Assembly (NCBI RefSeq): GCF_025947145.1
Contig: NZ_CP109999.1
Coordinates: 3,162,001 to 3,226,000 of the forward strand
Length of the DNA: 64,000 nucleotides
Source of the DNA: Flavobacterium sp. N1994
GTDB taxonomy: Bacteria; Bacteroidota; Bacteroidia; Flavobacteriales; Flavobacteriaceae
Direction: 5' to 3'
In this document: positions 9,336-21,300 of the stretch, piece by piece
Position numbering within the stretch: position 1 is the stretch's first letter
Layout: each line of letters begins with the position of its first letter
Notes under the pieces: model-generated
What the model was told of the DNA's origin: nothing
What the model saw: the letters and a program-made list of their open reading frames with translations, nothing else
Databases searched by the model: none
Position numbers and translations under genes: made by a program

Positions 9336-9893
9336 ATGGAAATTTTAACACATACATGGCATTGGTCAATTGCTGGTTTTCTTATTGCAGTTGTAATGCT
9401 ATTACTTAATTATTTCGGAAAAGTATTTGGAATGTCATCCAATTTACGCTCTTTATGTGCCATGACGGGAATCGGACGAAAAGTGCCTTTTTTTGATTGG
9501 GATTGGAAATCACAACGGTGGAATTTAGCTGTAGTATTTGGAGCTATGATTGGAGGGTATGTTGCCGTTCATTTTTTAAGTGATGCTTCGAATGTGGATA
9601 TTAATCCTAAAACAATTCAACAATTAGCAGCAATGGGAATAGATGCTCCAAACGGAAAATTATTACCGGATGCTTTATTCGGAAACCAAATATTTGAATC
9701 TCCCAAAATGATTATTATTTTACTAGTAGGTGGATTATTGATAGGTTTCGGCTCCAGGTATGCGGGTGGTTGTACTTCAGGTCATGCTATTGCTGGAATG
9801 AGTAATTTACAATTACCGTCTCTAAAAGCTGTGATAGGTTTTTTTGTTGGTGGACTGATTATGTCACATTTTATATTACCCTTATTATTCTAA
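9336..9893 (+). CDS. YeeE/YedE-family sulfur transporter, first half-size subunit
   Basis: 185 residues with about five membrane helices. The GGCTSGHA motif holds the conserved cysteine of TsuA/YeeE-type thiosulfate transporters. Followed 3 bp later by the second half-size protein, so the two together would rebuild one full transporter. A TATTTTTG -7 box at 9314-9321 lies 15 bp before the start. Substrate (thiosulfate or a related sulfur compound) is inferred from family. Confidence 0.85.
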   Translation: MEILTHTWHWSIAGFLIAVVMLLLNYFGKVFGMSSNLRSLCAMTGIGRKVPFFDWDWKSQRWNLAVVFGAMIGGYVAVHFLSDASNVDINPKTIQQLAAMGIDAPNGKLLPDALFGNQIFESPKMIIILLVGGLLIGFGSRYAGGCTSGHAIAGMSNLQLPSLKAVIGFFVGGLIMSHFILPLLF

Positions 9894-9896
9894 GTT

Positions 9897-10310
9897 ATGA
9901 AATATATAAAGTTTATACTCGTTGGTTTCTTTTTCGGAATTGTATTAACTAAAGCCGAAGCGGTTTCTTGGTATCGAATTTATGAAATGTTCCAATTTCA
10001 ATCTTTTCATATGTATGGCATTATTATGACTGCTATTGCAACTGGAGTTATTGGAATCCAAATTATAAAACGAAGCAAATTAAAAGATATTGAAGGAAAC
10101 GTATTGACTATTCCAGACAAAGAAAAAGGGAATGCCAGATATTGGATTGGTGGAATCCTTTTTGGATTAGGTTGGGCCATGGTAGGAGCTTGTCCTGGAC
10201 CAATATTTATTATGTTAGGAGCTGGATTTCTGAGCGTTGGATTGATATTAATTGGCGCTGTTTTTGGTACGTTTTTATATGGTGTTTTAAAAGATAAACT
10301 CCCACATTAA
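9897..10310 (+). CDS. YeeE/YedE-family sulfur transporter, second half-size subunit
   Basis: 137 residues, about four membrane helices, with the conserved GACPGPIF cysteine motif. Three bases separate it from the first half; the pair is the usual split YeeE form. A terminator follows directly. It should work in the inner membrane only together with its partner. Confidence 0.85.
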   Translation: MKYIKFILVGFFFGIVLTKAEAVSWYRIYEMFQFQSFHMYGIIMTAIATGVIGIQIIKRSKLKDIEGNVLTIPDKEKGNARYWIGGILFGLGWAMVGACPGPIFIMLGAGFLSVGLILIGAVFGTFLYGVLKDKLPH

Positions 10311-10315
10311 ATTAG

Positions 10316-10346
10316 ATAGCATTTCAATCGAAATGCTATTTTTTTT
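10316..10346 (+). terminator. Rho-independent terminator of the YeeE/YedE pair
   Basis: ATAGCATTTC (10316-10325) pairs with GAAATGCTAT (10330-10339), followed by a T-run to 10346. The structure overlaps the last codons of the convergent lysoplasmalogenase gene. Confidence 0.85.
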
Positions 10347-11010
10347 GATTCAATTTTAAAATTCCATATGTAATAGAAAATTGAGCAATTAAATAAGTCA
10401 ACATTATCCAAAACGAAGCTAATGGTATTGGCGAATGAAATTTATCGATAGCCAAAATACTATCTGATGTTACAAAGAAAAAGGCGCCAAGAAGTACAAT
10501 ATATTTTGAATTGTTTTCCCAATTAAAAGCTCCTTTTAAAGCTATGATTAGCATGATGGAAATAGTCATGGCATAAAAACTCACAGGTACTTTTAAATCG
10601 CCTAACGTGGGAATAAGCAAAGAAAGCATACTTTTTAAATAGATTATTATTCCAATAAAACCAATCCAAAATAATGGATTTTTTAAATGGTTTTTTTCTG
10701 ATTTTTGTCTAAAAAAGAGTCGGATAAACAAAATGTGAGCAATCAAAAAGGCTATCAATCCGAAGATAAAATACAATTCTCCTTTGTCGGCAAATAGTAA
10801 AATACAATCTCCAACCCAAGAAAAAAACAGTGCTGATAACAACCATTTTTTGGTTTCAAACGAATCGCTTTTAACTACGGCATAAAATAATAACGGCAAT
10901 AAAAACGGTTTTAAGTACCAAGTTATAGCGTCATTTCCTGTCAGTAAAAGTATAGAATAGACTATCCCAAAAATCAGAAAACCTTGAAGCAATCGTTGAC
11001 TAGTTATCAT
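10336..11010 (-). CDS. lysoplasmalogenase family protein (YhhN/TMEM86)
   Basis: 224 residues from the ATG at 11010, chosen because it overlaps the upstream stop by 11 bp (typical coupling); a longer frame reaches 11052. About eight membrane helices. The conserved acidic residues of the family are seen in SWVGDCILLFADKGELYF and FVTSDSILAIDKF. Family members hydrolyse the vinyl-ether bond of lysoplasmalogens. Its operon partner is an AGMO-like hydroxylase, which supports a role in ether-lipid turnover. Confidence 0.85.
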   Translation of the reverse strand: MITSQRLLQGFLIFGIVYSILLLTGNDAITWYLKPFLLPLLFYAVVKSDSFETKKWLLSALFFSWVGDCILLFADKGELYFIFGLIAFLIAHILFIRLFFRQKSEKNHLKNPLFWIGFIGIIIYLKSMLSLLIPTLGDLKVPVSFYAMTISIMLIIALKGAFNWENNSKYIVLLGAFFFVTSDSILAIDKFHSPIPLASFWIMLTYLIAQFSITYGILKLNQKK

Positions 11011-12274
11011 AAGAAAGCGTGTTTTTAGATTTCTTGAATTCGATGAAAACAAAATAAGAACTCATCAATAAAGATAAAGTGAAATAGGTGATAAGTAATC
11101 CATTTGAAAAAGGCAATAGGGTTGACATTCCAAACCAATCGCCATAGAAATAGAGGATTCCCATCGAAAAAAGAAATCGCAATCCTTCCCAAAACACAGA
11201 GAATTTTCTAGTATCCATCAATTCGGTGTAACTGTAAACCGTCAGAAAAACGAATATCCCATAGACAAAAATATTTGGCAAACCAATGGTTGCAATATTT
11301 CCAAAAAGATAGCTAATTAATCCGAGTGTTGTAAACAATTGCACTAAAGACCAATACATCAATAGCTGAGAATGCTGATGTCCATATTTATCAAATCGGT
11401 AAACATCCGTTATTTTATCAATTGGATATTTCTCATCTAAACCTTTTGGTCTCCATCCTGTGGGTTTAAACCAAATAGTGAATTTATCTTTCCAGTTTTC
11501 GGCATGATAAGCATCTTTAATCAAAAGCCACAAATGTTGAAAATTGATTTTAATCGGATTCCAAGTATGAGCGGGTCTAGTTATACCAAACACTGGTGGA
11601 ACCGAATCTAATTCTTCCTGAAAAGTGCCAAACCATTTGTCCCAAAAAATAAAGATTTGACCATGATTTTTATCCATATATTCCGGGTTGATAGCATGAT
11701 GAACTCTGTGATGAGAGGGTGTAACCATAAACTTTTCTATAAAACCCAATTTGCCAATATATCGAGTGTGATACCAAAATTGTAAAAACAAATGTATTGG
11801 TAATAAAATGGCGATCACTGTTGAAGAAACTCCCAAAAGTGCGGCAGGAAGTAAAAGAAAAGTAAATAAATTCACAAAACTTGAAATTGGTTGACGCAAG
11901 GCGCAAGCTAAATTGAATTCTTCACTACTATGATGAATGGCGTGTTTGTTCCAAAAAAAATTAATTTGGTGTGCCCATCGATGTCCCCAATAGCCATAAA
12001 AATCAATAGCAAAAAAAGCTATTATGTAAGTTAGAACAGTAGTCTGAACATGAATAATTGCCAAATGAGTAACCATCCATTCATAAGAAATAATGGCAAT
12101 ACTCAAGCCCAACGCATCTTTTACAGCATTAGTCATTCCTGAACTGATGCTGGAAATACTATCCATCATCGGAGCATGATCAATACCTTTGTAATAGCCG
12201 TATATTTTTTCAATTACAATTAGTAAAAGAAAAAAGGGCATAGCAATCAATAAGATTTTCCCGTATTGTTCCAT
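11000..12274 (-). CDS. sterol desaturase/fatty-acid hydroxylase family protein, AGMO-like
   Basis: 424 residues. The di-iron histidine motifs are complete: HRWAHQINFFWNKHAIHHSSE in the middle and HRVHH further on, flanked by membrane helices. The length and the extra C-terminal membrane domain resemble alkylglycerol monooxygenase (TMEM195/AGMO) rather than plain sterol desaturases. It is directly coupled to a lysoplasmalogenase. Predicted integral membrane oxygenase; substrate inferred, not shown. Confidence 0.8.
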   Translation of the reverse strand: MEQYGKILLIAMPFFLLLIVIEKIYGYYKGIDHAPMMDSISSISSGMTNAVKDALGLSIAIISYEWMVTHLAIIHVQTTVLTYIIAFFAIDFYGYWGHRWAHQINFFWNKHAIHHSSEEFNLACALRQPISSFVNLFTFLLLPAALLGVSSTVIAILLPIHLFLQFWYHTRYIGKLGFIEKFMVTPSHHRVHHAINPEYMDKNHGQIFIFWDKWFGTFQEELDSVPPVFGITRPAHTWNPIKINFQHLWLLIKDAYHAENWKDKFTIWFKPTGWRPKGLDEKYPIDKITDVYRFDKYGHQHSQLLMYWSLVQLFTTLGLISYLFGNIATIGLPNIFVYGIFVFLTVYSYTELMDTRKFSVFWEGLRFLFSMGILYFYGDWFGMSTLLPFSNGLLITYFTLSLLMSSYFVFIEFKKSKNTLSYDN

Positions 12275-12314
12275 AAATGTTGAATTTGTCTTTCAAATAT
12301 AACAAATTCCGCTA

Positions 12315-15300
12315 TTATCTTTTCAGTGAGAAGTGAGATTTAAATTCTTTCCAGTTCGATTGCTCAAGGTATTCCACTTTGAACCAATAGTCAGTTGATG
12401 GTAGCATATAACCATTGTATGTTCCATCCCAACCAGGCCCATCGGTACTGAGTTGTTTCAAGAGTTTACCATAACGATCGAAAATATATAGTCGGGCATT
12501 ATGTTGGTTTTCAAGCCCAATAACATTCCAAGTATCATGATACCCATCTCCATTTGGAGTAAAGTAATGAGGATAATTAATCGTTTGAACACCAGAAATT
12601 ACAATTTCACCACAACTTGTATTCCCTTTTACATCTCGAATCGTAATAGTATGTTCTCCTAATGTTGCATATTCAAAAATATTGCTGCTTTGGAATGGAC
12701 CATCATCTAAACTGTATTCGTAAACTCCAAATCCTAACACATTTATGGTTATAGTTTGATTATCGTCAAAGGCATTGCTAACAGTATAAGCAGGAGAATC
12801 AGCTTGAGGAGGACCTGATTGAATCACAGTGAAAGTATTCGATACATCAGAAACACAGGCTAATGAACTTGTACTGGTAGCTATCACAGTATAATCTCCT
12901 GGAGCTGCAGCAGCAATGGTATAAGTTGAATTGGTTGCACTTGGTATAGCAGTCCCTCCCAACGACCAAGCAAAAGTATAATTAGGGTTGGTAATACCAC
13001 TGTTTAATATCAATCCGCTCAATAATGTATGGGTTCCGTATTCAACACAAATGGTATCGCTTGGTGAAGTAATGTTTGGTTCAGCCAATGGCTCAACAGT
13101 ATTGTTAAAAGTTACTAATTGATAACATCCAGTTGAAGTATTCTCTACTCTAATCCAAATGGTATGGGTATAAGTTTGGTAATTACTCAAATTAGTGATT
13201 GAATTTACACCTTGAATCGCATCATTTTGAGTATCATAAAAAGTAGTCGAAACGCCAACTTGAGTACCAATAACTCCATTGATATACGTGCTTAAATCCA
13301 AAGCAAAGAAGCCATCATTGGTTCCATCAGTATCACAAGTAGCAAAATTAGCTGGAGCTGTTGCTGTTGGTTTCGGATTAACAGTTAAAGTAAATTGTCC
13401 ATTATAATTAACACATCCAGTTATATTATTCACCACTCTTATATAAATAATTTGAGGGTTTGTAGCGTTCAGATATGTCGTCGGGTAAGAAATTGGATTG
13501 ATTCCTAATTGTGCATTATTTGCTGTTGTGTAATAAGTAACAGTAAAATTGGGATTGTTGTAAAAACTAGAAGTTATTGCTGTTAAATCAAAAGCCGTTT
13601 GCCCATCAGTATCATCATCACAATTTTGAACAATACTATTTGGAATAGTTGCTGGTAAAGGATTAACTGTTAGAGGTTGCTCTACTAAAACAAAACATTT
13701 ATGACCAAGATAATCCACTCGCGTGTTTTCAACTCTAATCCACACATTTTGTCCAACTAAAGCCGCTGTAGGATTTAGAATTTGATTGGTTCCAGCCAAA
13801 GCATCATTTTGTGAAGGATAGTAGTGTAATGTTAGGGTTGGATCCCCATTTAGTATATGAGATGCGTTTAAAGTTAAATTAAAGATTTCCATCATATCTC
13901 CTGTATTGTTAACATCACACTGAGGTGTCAATGGTCGAATTCCTGTGGTATTTGGAACCGGAATTGGCAATACTCGTATATCTAATGAAATGTAACTTCT
14001 GCACCCTTGTGGATTGGTAACCATAACTCCTAATGTTTGAACAGCAGGAGAGACATTGGTATAAGTTGTTGGATTAGGAATTGGAGCACTAGAAGCGGTG
14101 ACAGGATAACTAGGATAATAAGTTACTGTCATGTTAGGTAGACCTTGAGTAATTTCAAAATTCTTAACAGTCAAATCAAAAACAGTGTGTTGATCATTTG
14201 GATTGGCATCAGAATCACAGATACTCAAAGGTGCTGGAGTAATTAACAAAAGAGGAGGATTAACCAATAATTCAAAAGAACCTACGGCAAAACAACCTGA
14301 CAGATTATTTTCAACTCTAACCCAAATAATTTGATGATTGGATCCAACGTAATGAGTAGATTGTATTATAGGAGCAGTACCTACAATGGCATCAGCCTGA
14401 GAAATATAATAAGTCACAGTAAAGTTTGTTGGAGAAGAAGTTTGCGCTCCCAATACAACGGCATCGATTTGTGTTAAATCAAACAACATAGCTCCATTTT
14501 GTGGATTGTTATCCTGATCACACTGAATCAACGGAGCAATTGAGATTGGCATTAAAGGTTGAGGTTCAACATGCAATTCTATTGGGATAATACTTCTGCA
14601 ACCATTAACGTTGTCAATTGCTGATGCATAAATAAATTGAACAAATGGGTTTATATTATTATAAGGACTAACCAAAGGATTATTACCTAATTGAGCATCA
14701 TTAATAGTTTCATGATATGTAATAGTATAATTAGCACCTTGTAATATAGCAGCAGTTAATGAATTTAGATTAAAGGAACCAAATCCATCCTGATTACCAT
14801 CACAAATGGTATAAGGTTGACTTTGTGGAATCGGACTTGGAAGTGGTTCAACCCTTATATCCATTGTAGATAATACGAAACATCCAGTAATAGCATTTTC
14901 TACTCTAATCCATAGTGTTTGTACAAATGGGATAGCATTTGTATATAATAGTGGTAACGGATTTACATCGGCTAAAGCATCAGCTTGACTGAAATGAAAA
15001 GTAACATTCATCCCACTTTGTCCTAGTAAAATAGTATTGATTTTTGAACCTAAATCAAATTGTTCAAAAGATAAGGGTAATGAAACATCACATAGTGTGT
15101 AAGCTGGATAATTAGGTTGTGTAGTCAATGGTAAAGGGTCTACAAACAACTGTAAAGTTACGATATCAGAACAACCTGTTGCATTATTTTCTATACGTAT
15201 CCAGATAGTTTGGGTATTGATAGTTTGATTAATAAAATTAGTGAGATTACCTATTGGATTTGTCTCCGTTTCCGAATTGGTTAAACTTGTATAATAAGAG

Positions 15301-18300
15301 ATACTATTTGTTGATTGATTTATGGAACCAAAAACTTCAGATGAAACTGTTGTCAAGTCAAAGCTAGCAAAACCATCATTATTAGTGTCACAAACATGAT
15401 AATCTGCAGGCTCTGTGGCTTCTGGAGTTGGGTTGACAATTAAGTCTAACGTTATGATTTGATAACAACTCGAAGATCCAGTTAATTCAACTCGAATGTA
15501 AATGGTCTGACTATTTATGTGAATATTATAATAATTTGAAGGATTTGGAATAGTTGTTCCATGAATTTGAGCATCTGTTATCGTCTCATGAAAGCTAACA
15601 GAATAAGGATTTCCTCCAGTAATTAATGGTGTCACTTGAGTTAAATCAAAGAAACCAAAACCATCATTGTTCGGGTCACAATAATAAAGAGGTGATAGAG
15701 TAGTTGTAAGAATGTTAAGTAAATGTGGTGCATTAATAAACAAAGCAGAAGCTACAGAAGTACAACCTCCGTTGGTAGAAGTTATAGTATAAGCAGTTCC
15801 TATAGTAGCTCCGGTTATGTTTCCGCCCGCTCCAGCAGTTGGTCCAGCAGGTGAGAAGGTATAAGTATTGGCAGCATTGTAATTGGTAATAGTTGTAAAT
15901 CCATCAGCAGTGCACGTTGGTGCTGTCGTTGAAACGGTTGGTATTGCTGGAGTAGTTAGTTTAATAAGATTGGTAAACGAAGCTGAAGCAACAGAAGTAC
16001 ATCCACCGTTGGTAGAAGTTATTGTATAGGCTGTTCCGATAGTAGCTCCAGTTATAGAGCCACCGACTCCAGCAGTTGGTCCAGCAGGAGAGAAGGCATA
16101 GGTATTAGCAGCATTGTAATTAGTAATAGTTGTAAAACCATCAGCTATACAATTTGGAGCAGTAGTAGATACTGCTGGCACAGCAGGAGTAACCAACATC
16201 ACGATATTAGTAAAGGAAGCCGAAGCTGCAGAAGTACATCCTCCGTTGGTAGAAGTTATAGTATAAGCTGTTCCAATAGTTGCCCCAGTTATGGCTCCAC
16301 CAGCTCCAGCAGTTGGACCAGCAGGCGAGAAGGTATAGGTATTGGCAGCATTGTAATTGGTAATAGTTGTAAATCCATCTGCCGCACACGTTGGAGCAGT
16401 AGTAGATAATGCTGGCACAGCAGGAGTAACCAACATCACAACATTAGTAAAGGAAGCAGAAGCTGCAGAAGTACACCCACCATTAGTTGAAGTTATAGTA
16501 TACGCAGTTCCAATAGTTGCTCCGGTTATGGTTCCCCCAGCTCCGGCAGTTGGTCCAGAAGGTGTAAAGGTATAAGTATTAGCAGCATTGTAATTAGTAA
16601 TAGTTGTAAAACCATCAGCCGTACATGTTGGTGCTGTGGTGGATACTGTTGGTATAGGTTGAGTAACTAGTTTAATCAAATTAGTAAAGCTAGCGGATGC
16701 AGAAGTACAACCTCCATTGGTAGAAGTTATAGTATAAGCAGTTCCTATAGTAGCTCCGGTTATGTTTCCGCCCGCTCCAGCAGTTGGTCCAGCAGGTGAG
16801 AAGGTATAAGTATTGGCAGCATTGTAATTGGTAATAGTTGTAAATCCATCAGCAGTGCACGTTGGTGCTGTCGTTGAAACGGTTGGTATTGCTGGAGTAG
16901 TTAGTTTAATAAGATTGGTAAACGAAGCTGAAGCAACAGAAGTACATCCACCGTTGGTAGAAGTTATTGTATAGGCTGTTCCGATAGTAGCTCCAGTTAT
17001 AGAGCCACCGACTCCAGCAGTTGGTCCAGCAGGAGAGAAGGCATAGGTATTAGCAGCATTGTAATTAGTAATAGTTGTAAAACCATCAGCTATACAATTT
17101 GGAGCAGTAGTAGATACTGCTGGCACAGCAGGAGTAACCAACATCACAACATTAGTAAAGGAAGCAGAAGCTGCAGAAGTACACCCACCATTGGTAGAAG
17201 TTATCGTGTAAGCTGTTCCGATAGTAGCTCCGGTTATGGTTCCCCCCGCTCCAGCAGTTGGTCCGACAGGAGTGAAGATATAAGTATTGGCAGCATTGTA
17301 ATTAGTAATAGTTGTAAAACCATCTGCCACGCATGTTGGAGCAGTAGTGGATACCGTTGGCACAGCAGGAGTAACCAACATCACAACATTAGTAAAGGAA
17401 GCAGAAGCTGCAGAAGTACACCCACCATTGGTTGCAGTTATAGTATATACCATTCCTATAGTAGCTCCGGTTATGGTTCCACCCGCTCCGGCAGTTGGAC
17501 CAGTAGGAGAGAAAGTATAGGTATTAGCTGCATTGTAATTAGTAATGATTGTAAATCCATCTGCAGCGCACGTTGGTGCAGTAGTGGATACCGTTGGCAC
17601 AGCAGGAGTAACCAACATCACAACATTAGTAAAGGAAGCGGAGGCTGCAGAAGTACATCCACCATTGGTAGAAGTTATAGTATAAGCAGTTCCTATAGTA
17701 GCTCCTGTTATGGTTCCCCCCGCTCCAGCAGTTGGACCAGCAGGAGAGAAGGTATAGGTATTGGCAGCATTGTAATTAGTAATAGTTGTAAAACCATCAG
17801 CAGCACAGGTTGGTGCTGTGGTAGATACAGTCGGTATTGCTGGAGTAGTTAGTTTAATAAGATTAGTAAATGAAGCTGAAGCAACAGAAGTACATCCACC
17901 GTTGGTAGAAGTTATTGTATAGGCTGTTCCGATAGTAGCTCCAGTTATAGAGCCACCGACTCCAGCAGTTGGTCCAGCAGGAGAAAAGGCATAGGTATTG
18001 GCAGCATTATAATTAGTGATGGTTGTAAAACCATCGGCAGTGCAGGTTGGTGCTGTGGTTGATAGAGTAGGTACTACTGGAGTTGTTAGTTTAATAAGAT
18101 TGGTAAATGAAGCAGAGGCAGCAGAAGTACACCCACCATTGGTTGCAGTTATAGTATATACCATTCCTATAGTAGCTCCTGTTATGGTTCCCCCAGCTCC
18201 GGCAGTTGGTCCAGAAGGTGTAAAGGTATAAGTATTAGCAGCATTGTAATTGGTAATAGTTGTAAAACCATCGGCAGTGCAGGTTGGTGCTGTGGTGGAT

Positions 18301-21300
18301 ACTGTTGGTATAGGTTGAGTAACTAGTTTAATCAAATTAGTAAAGCTAGTGGATGCAGAAGTACAACCTCCGTTGGTAGAAGTTATAGTATAAGCCGTTC
18401 CGATAGCAGCTCCGGTTATGGTTCCCCCCGCTCCAGCAGTTGGTCCAGCAGGAGAAAAGGCATAGGTATTGGCAGCATTATAATTAGTGATGGTTGTAAA
18501 ACCATCAGCCACGCACGTTGGAGCAGTAGTTGAAACGGTTGGGACGGCAGGAGTAACTAGTTTAATCAGATTCGTAAAGGAAGCAGAAGTTGCAGAAGTA
18601 CATCCACCATTAGTTGAAGTTATCGTGTATGCTGTTCCGATAGTAGCTCCTGTTATGGTTCCCCCCGCTCCAGCAGTTGGTCCAGCAGGAGAGAAGGTAT
18701 AGGTATTAGCTGGGTTGTAATTAGTAATGGTTGTAAATCCATCTGCAGCGCAGGTTGGTGCTGTGGTAGATACTGTTGGTATAGGTTGAGTAACTAATTT
18801 AATCAAATTAGTAAAGCTAGCGGATGCAGAAGTACAACCTGCGTTGGTAGAAGTTATAGTATAAGCCGTTCCGATAGCAGCTCCGGTTATGGTTCCCCCC
18901 GCTCCAGCAGTTGGACCAGTAGGAGAGAAGGTATAGGTATTAGCTGGGTTGTAATTGGTAATAGTTGTAAATCCATCTGCCGCACACGTTGGTGCAGTAG
19001 TGGATACCGTTGGCACAGCAGGAGTAACCAACATCACAACATTAGTAAAAGAAGCAGAGGCTGCAGAAGTACACCCACCATTGGTTGAAGTTATCGTGTA
19101 TGCTGTTCCGATAGTAGCTCCGGTTATGGTTCCCCCCGCTCCAGCAGTTGGACCAGCAGGAGAGAAGGTATAGGTATTGGCAGCATTGTAATTAGTAATA
19201 GTTGTAAAACCATCAGCAGCACAGGTTGGTGCTGTGGTAGATACAGTCGGTATTGCTGGAGTAGTTAGTTTAATAAGATTAGTAAATGAAGCTGAAGCAA
19301 CAGAAGTACATCCACCGATGGTTGAAGTTATCGTGTAAGCAGTTCCAAGTACTGCTCCAGTTATGGTTCCCCCCGCTCCAGCAGTTGGTCCGACAGGAGT
19401 GAAGATATAAGTATTGGCAGCATTGTAATTAGTAATAGTTGTAAAACCATCTGCCACGCATGTTGGAGCAGTAGTGGATACCGTTGGCACAGCAGGAGTA
19501 ACCAACATCACAACATTAGTAAAGGAAGCAGAAGCTGCAGAAGTACACCCACCATTGGTAGAAGTTATAGTATAAGCAGTTCCTATAGTAGCTCCGGTTA
19601 TGGTTCCCCCCGCTCCGGCACTTGGTCCAGAAGGTGTAAAGGTATAAGTATTAGCAGCATTGTAATTAGTAATAGTTGTAAAACCATCGGCAGTGCAGGT
19701 TGGTGCTGTGGTGGATACTGTTGGTATAGGTTGAGTAACTAGTTTAATCAAATTAGTAAAGCTAGTGGATGCAGAAGTACATCCACCGTTGGTAGAAGTT
19801 ATAGTATATGCCGTTCCTATAGTAGCACCAGTTATGTTTCCACCCGCTCCAGCAGTTGGTCCAGCAGGAGAGAAGGCATAGGTATTAGCTGCATTGTAAT
19901 TAGTAATAGTTGTAAAACCATCAGCTATACAATTTGGAGCAGTAGTAGATAATGCTGGCACAGCAGGAGTAACCAACATCACAACATTAGTAAAGGAAGC
20001 AGAAGCTGCAGAAGTACACCCACCATTGGTAGAAGTTATCGTGTAAGCTGTTCCGATAGTAGCTCCGGTTATGGTTCCCCCCGCTCCAGCAGTTGGTCCG
20101 ACAGGAGTGAAGATATAAGTATTGGCAGCATTGTAATTAGTAATAGTTGTAAAACCATCTGCCACGCATGTTGGAGCAGTAGTGGATACCTTTGGCACAG
20201 CAGGAGTAACCAACATCACAACATTAGTAAAGGAAGCGGAAGCTGCAGAAGTACACCCACCATTGGTAGAAGTTATAGTATAAGCAGTTCCTATAGTAGC
20301 TCCTGTTATGGTTCCCCCCGCTCCGGCAGTTGGACCAGTAGGAGAGAAAGTATAGGTATTAGCTGCATTGTAATTAGTAATGATTGTAAATCCATCTGCA
20401 GAACAGGTTGGTGCTGTGGTAGATAGAGTAGGTACTATTGGAGTTGTTAGTTTAATCAGATTGGTAAAAGAAGCAGAGGCTGCAGAAGTACACCCACCAT
20501 TGGTAGAAGTTATCGTATAAGCAGTTCCTATAGTAGCTCCGGTTATGGTTCCCCCCGCTCCGGCACTTGGTCCAGCAGGAGAGAAAGTATAGGTATTAGC
20601 AGCATTGTAATTAGTAATAGTTGTAAAACCATCGGCAGTGCAGGTTGGTGCTGTGGTGGATACTGTTGGTATAGGTTGAGTAACTAGTTTAATCAAATTA
20701 GTAAAGCTAGTGGATGCAGAAGTACAACCTCCGTTGGTAGAAGTTATAGTATATGCCGTTCCTATAGTAGCACCAGTTATGTTTCCACCCGCTCCAGCAG
20801 TTGGTCCAGCAGGAGAGAAAGTATAGGTATTAGCTGCATTGTAATTAGTGATGGTTGTAAAACCATCAGCCACGCACGTTGGAGCAGTAGTTGAAACGGT
20901 TGGGACGGCAGGAGTAACTAGTTTAATCAGATTCGTAAAGGAAGCGGAGGCTGCAGAAGTACACCCACCATTGGTAGAAGTTATAGTATAAGCAGTTCCT
21001 ATAGTAGCTCCTGTTATGGTTCCACCCGCTCCGGCAGTTAGTCCAGAAGGCGAGAAAGTATAGGTATTGGCAGCATTGTAATTGGTAATAGTTGTAAAAC
21101 CATCAGCTATACAATTTGGAGCAGTAGTTGAAAGGGTTGGGACGGCAGGAGTAACCAACATCACTACATTAGTAAAGGAAGCGGAGGCTGCAGAAGTACA
21201 TCCACCATTGGTAGAAGTTATAGTATACGCAGTTCCAATAGTAGCTCCGGTTATGGCTCCCCCCGCTCCAGCATTTGGTCCAGCAGGAGAGAAGGTATAG

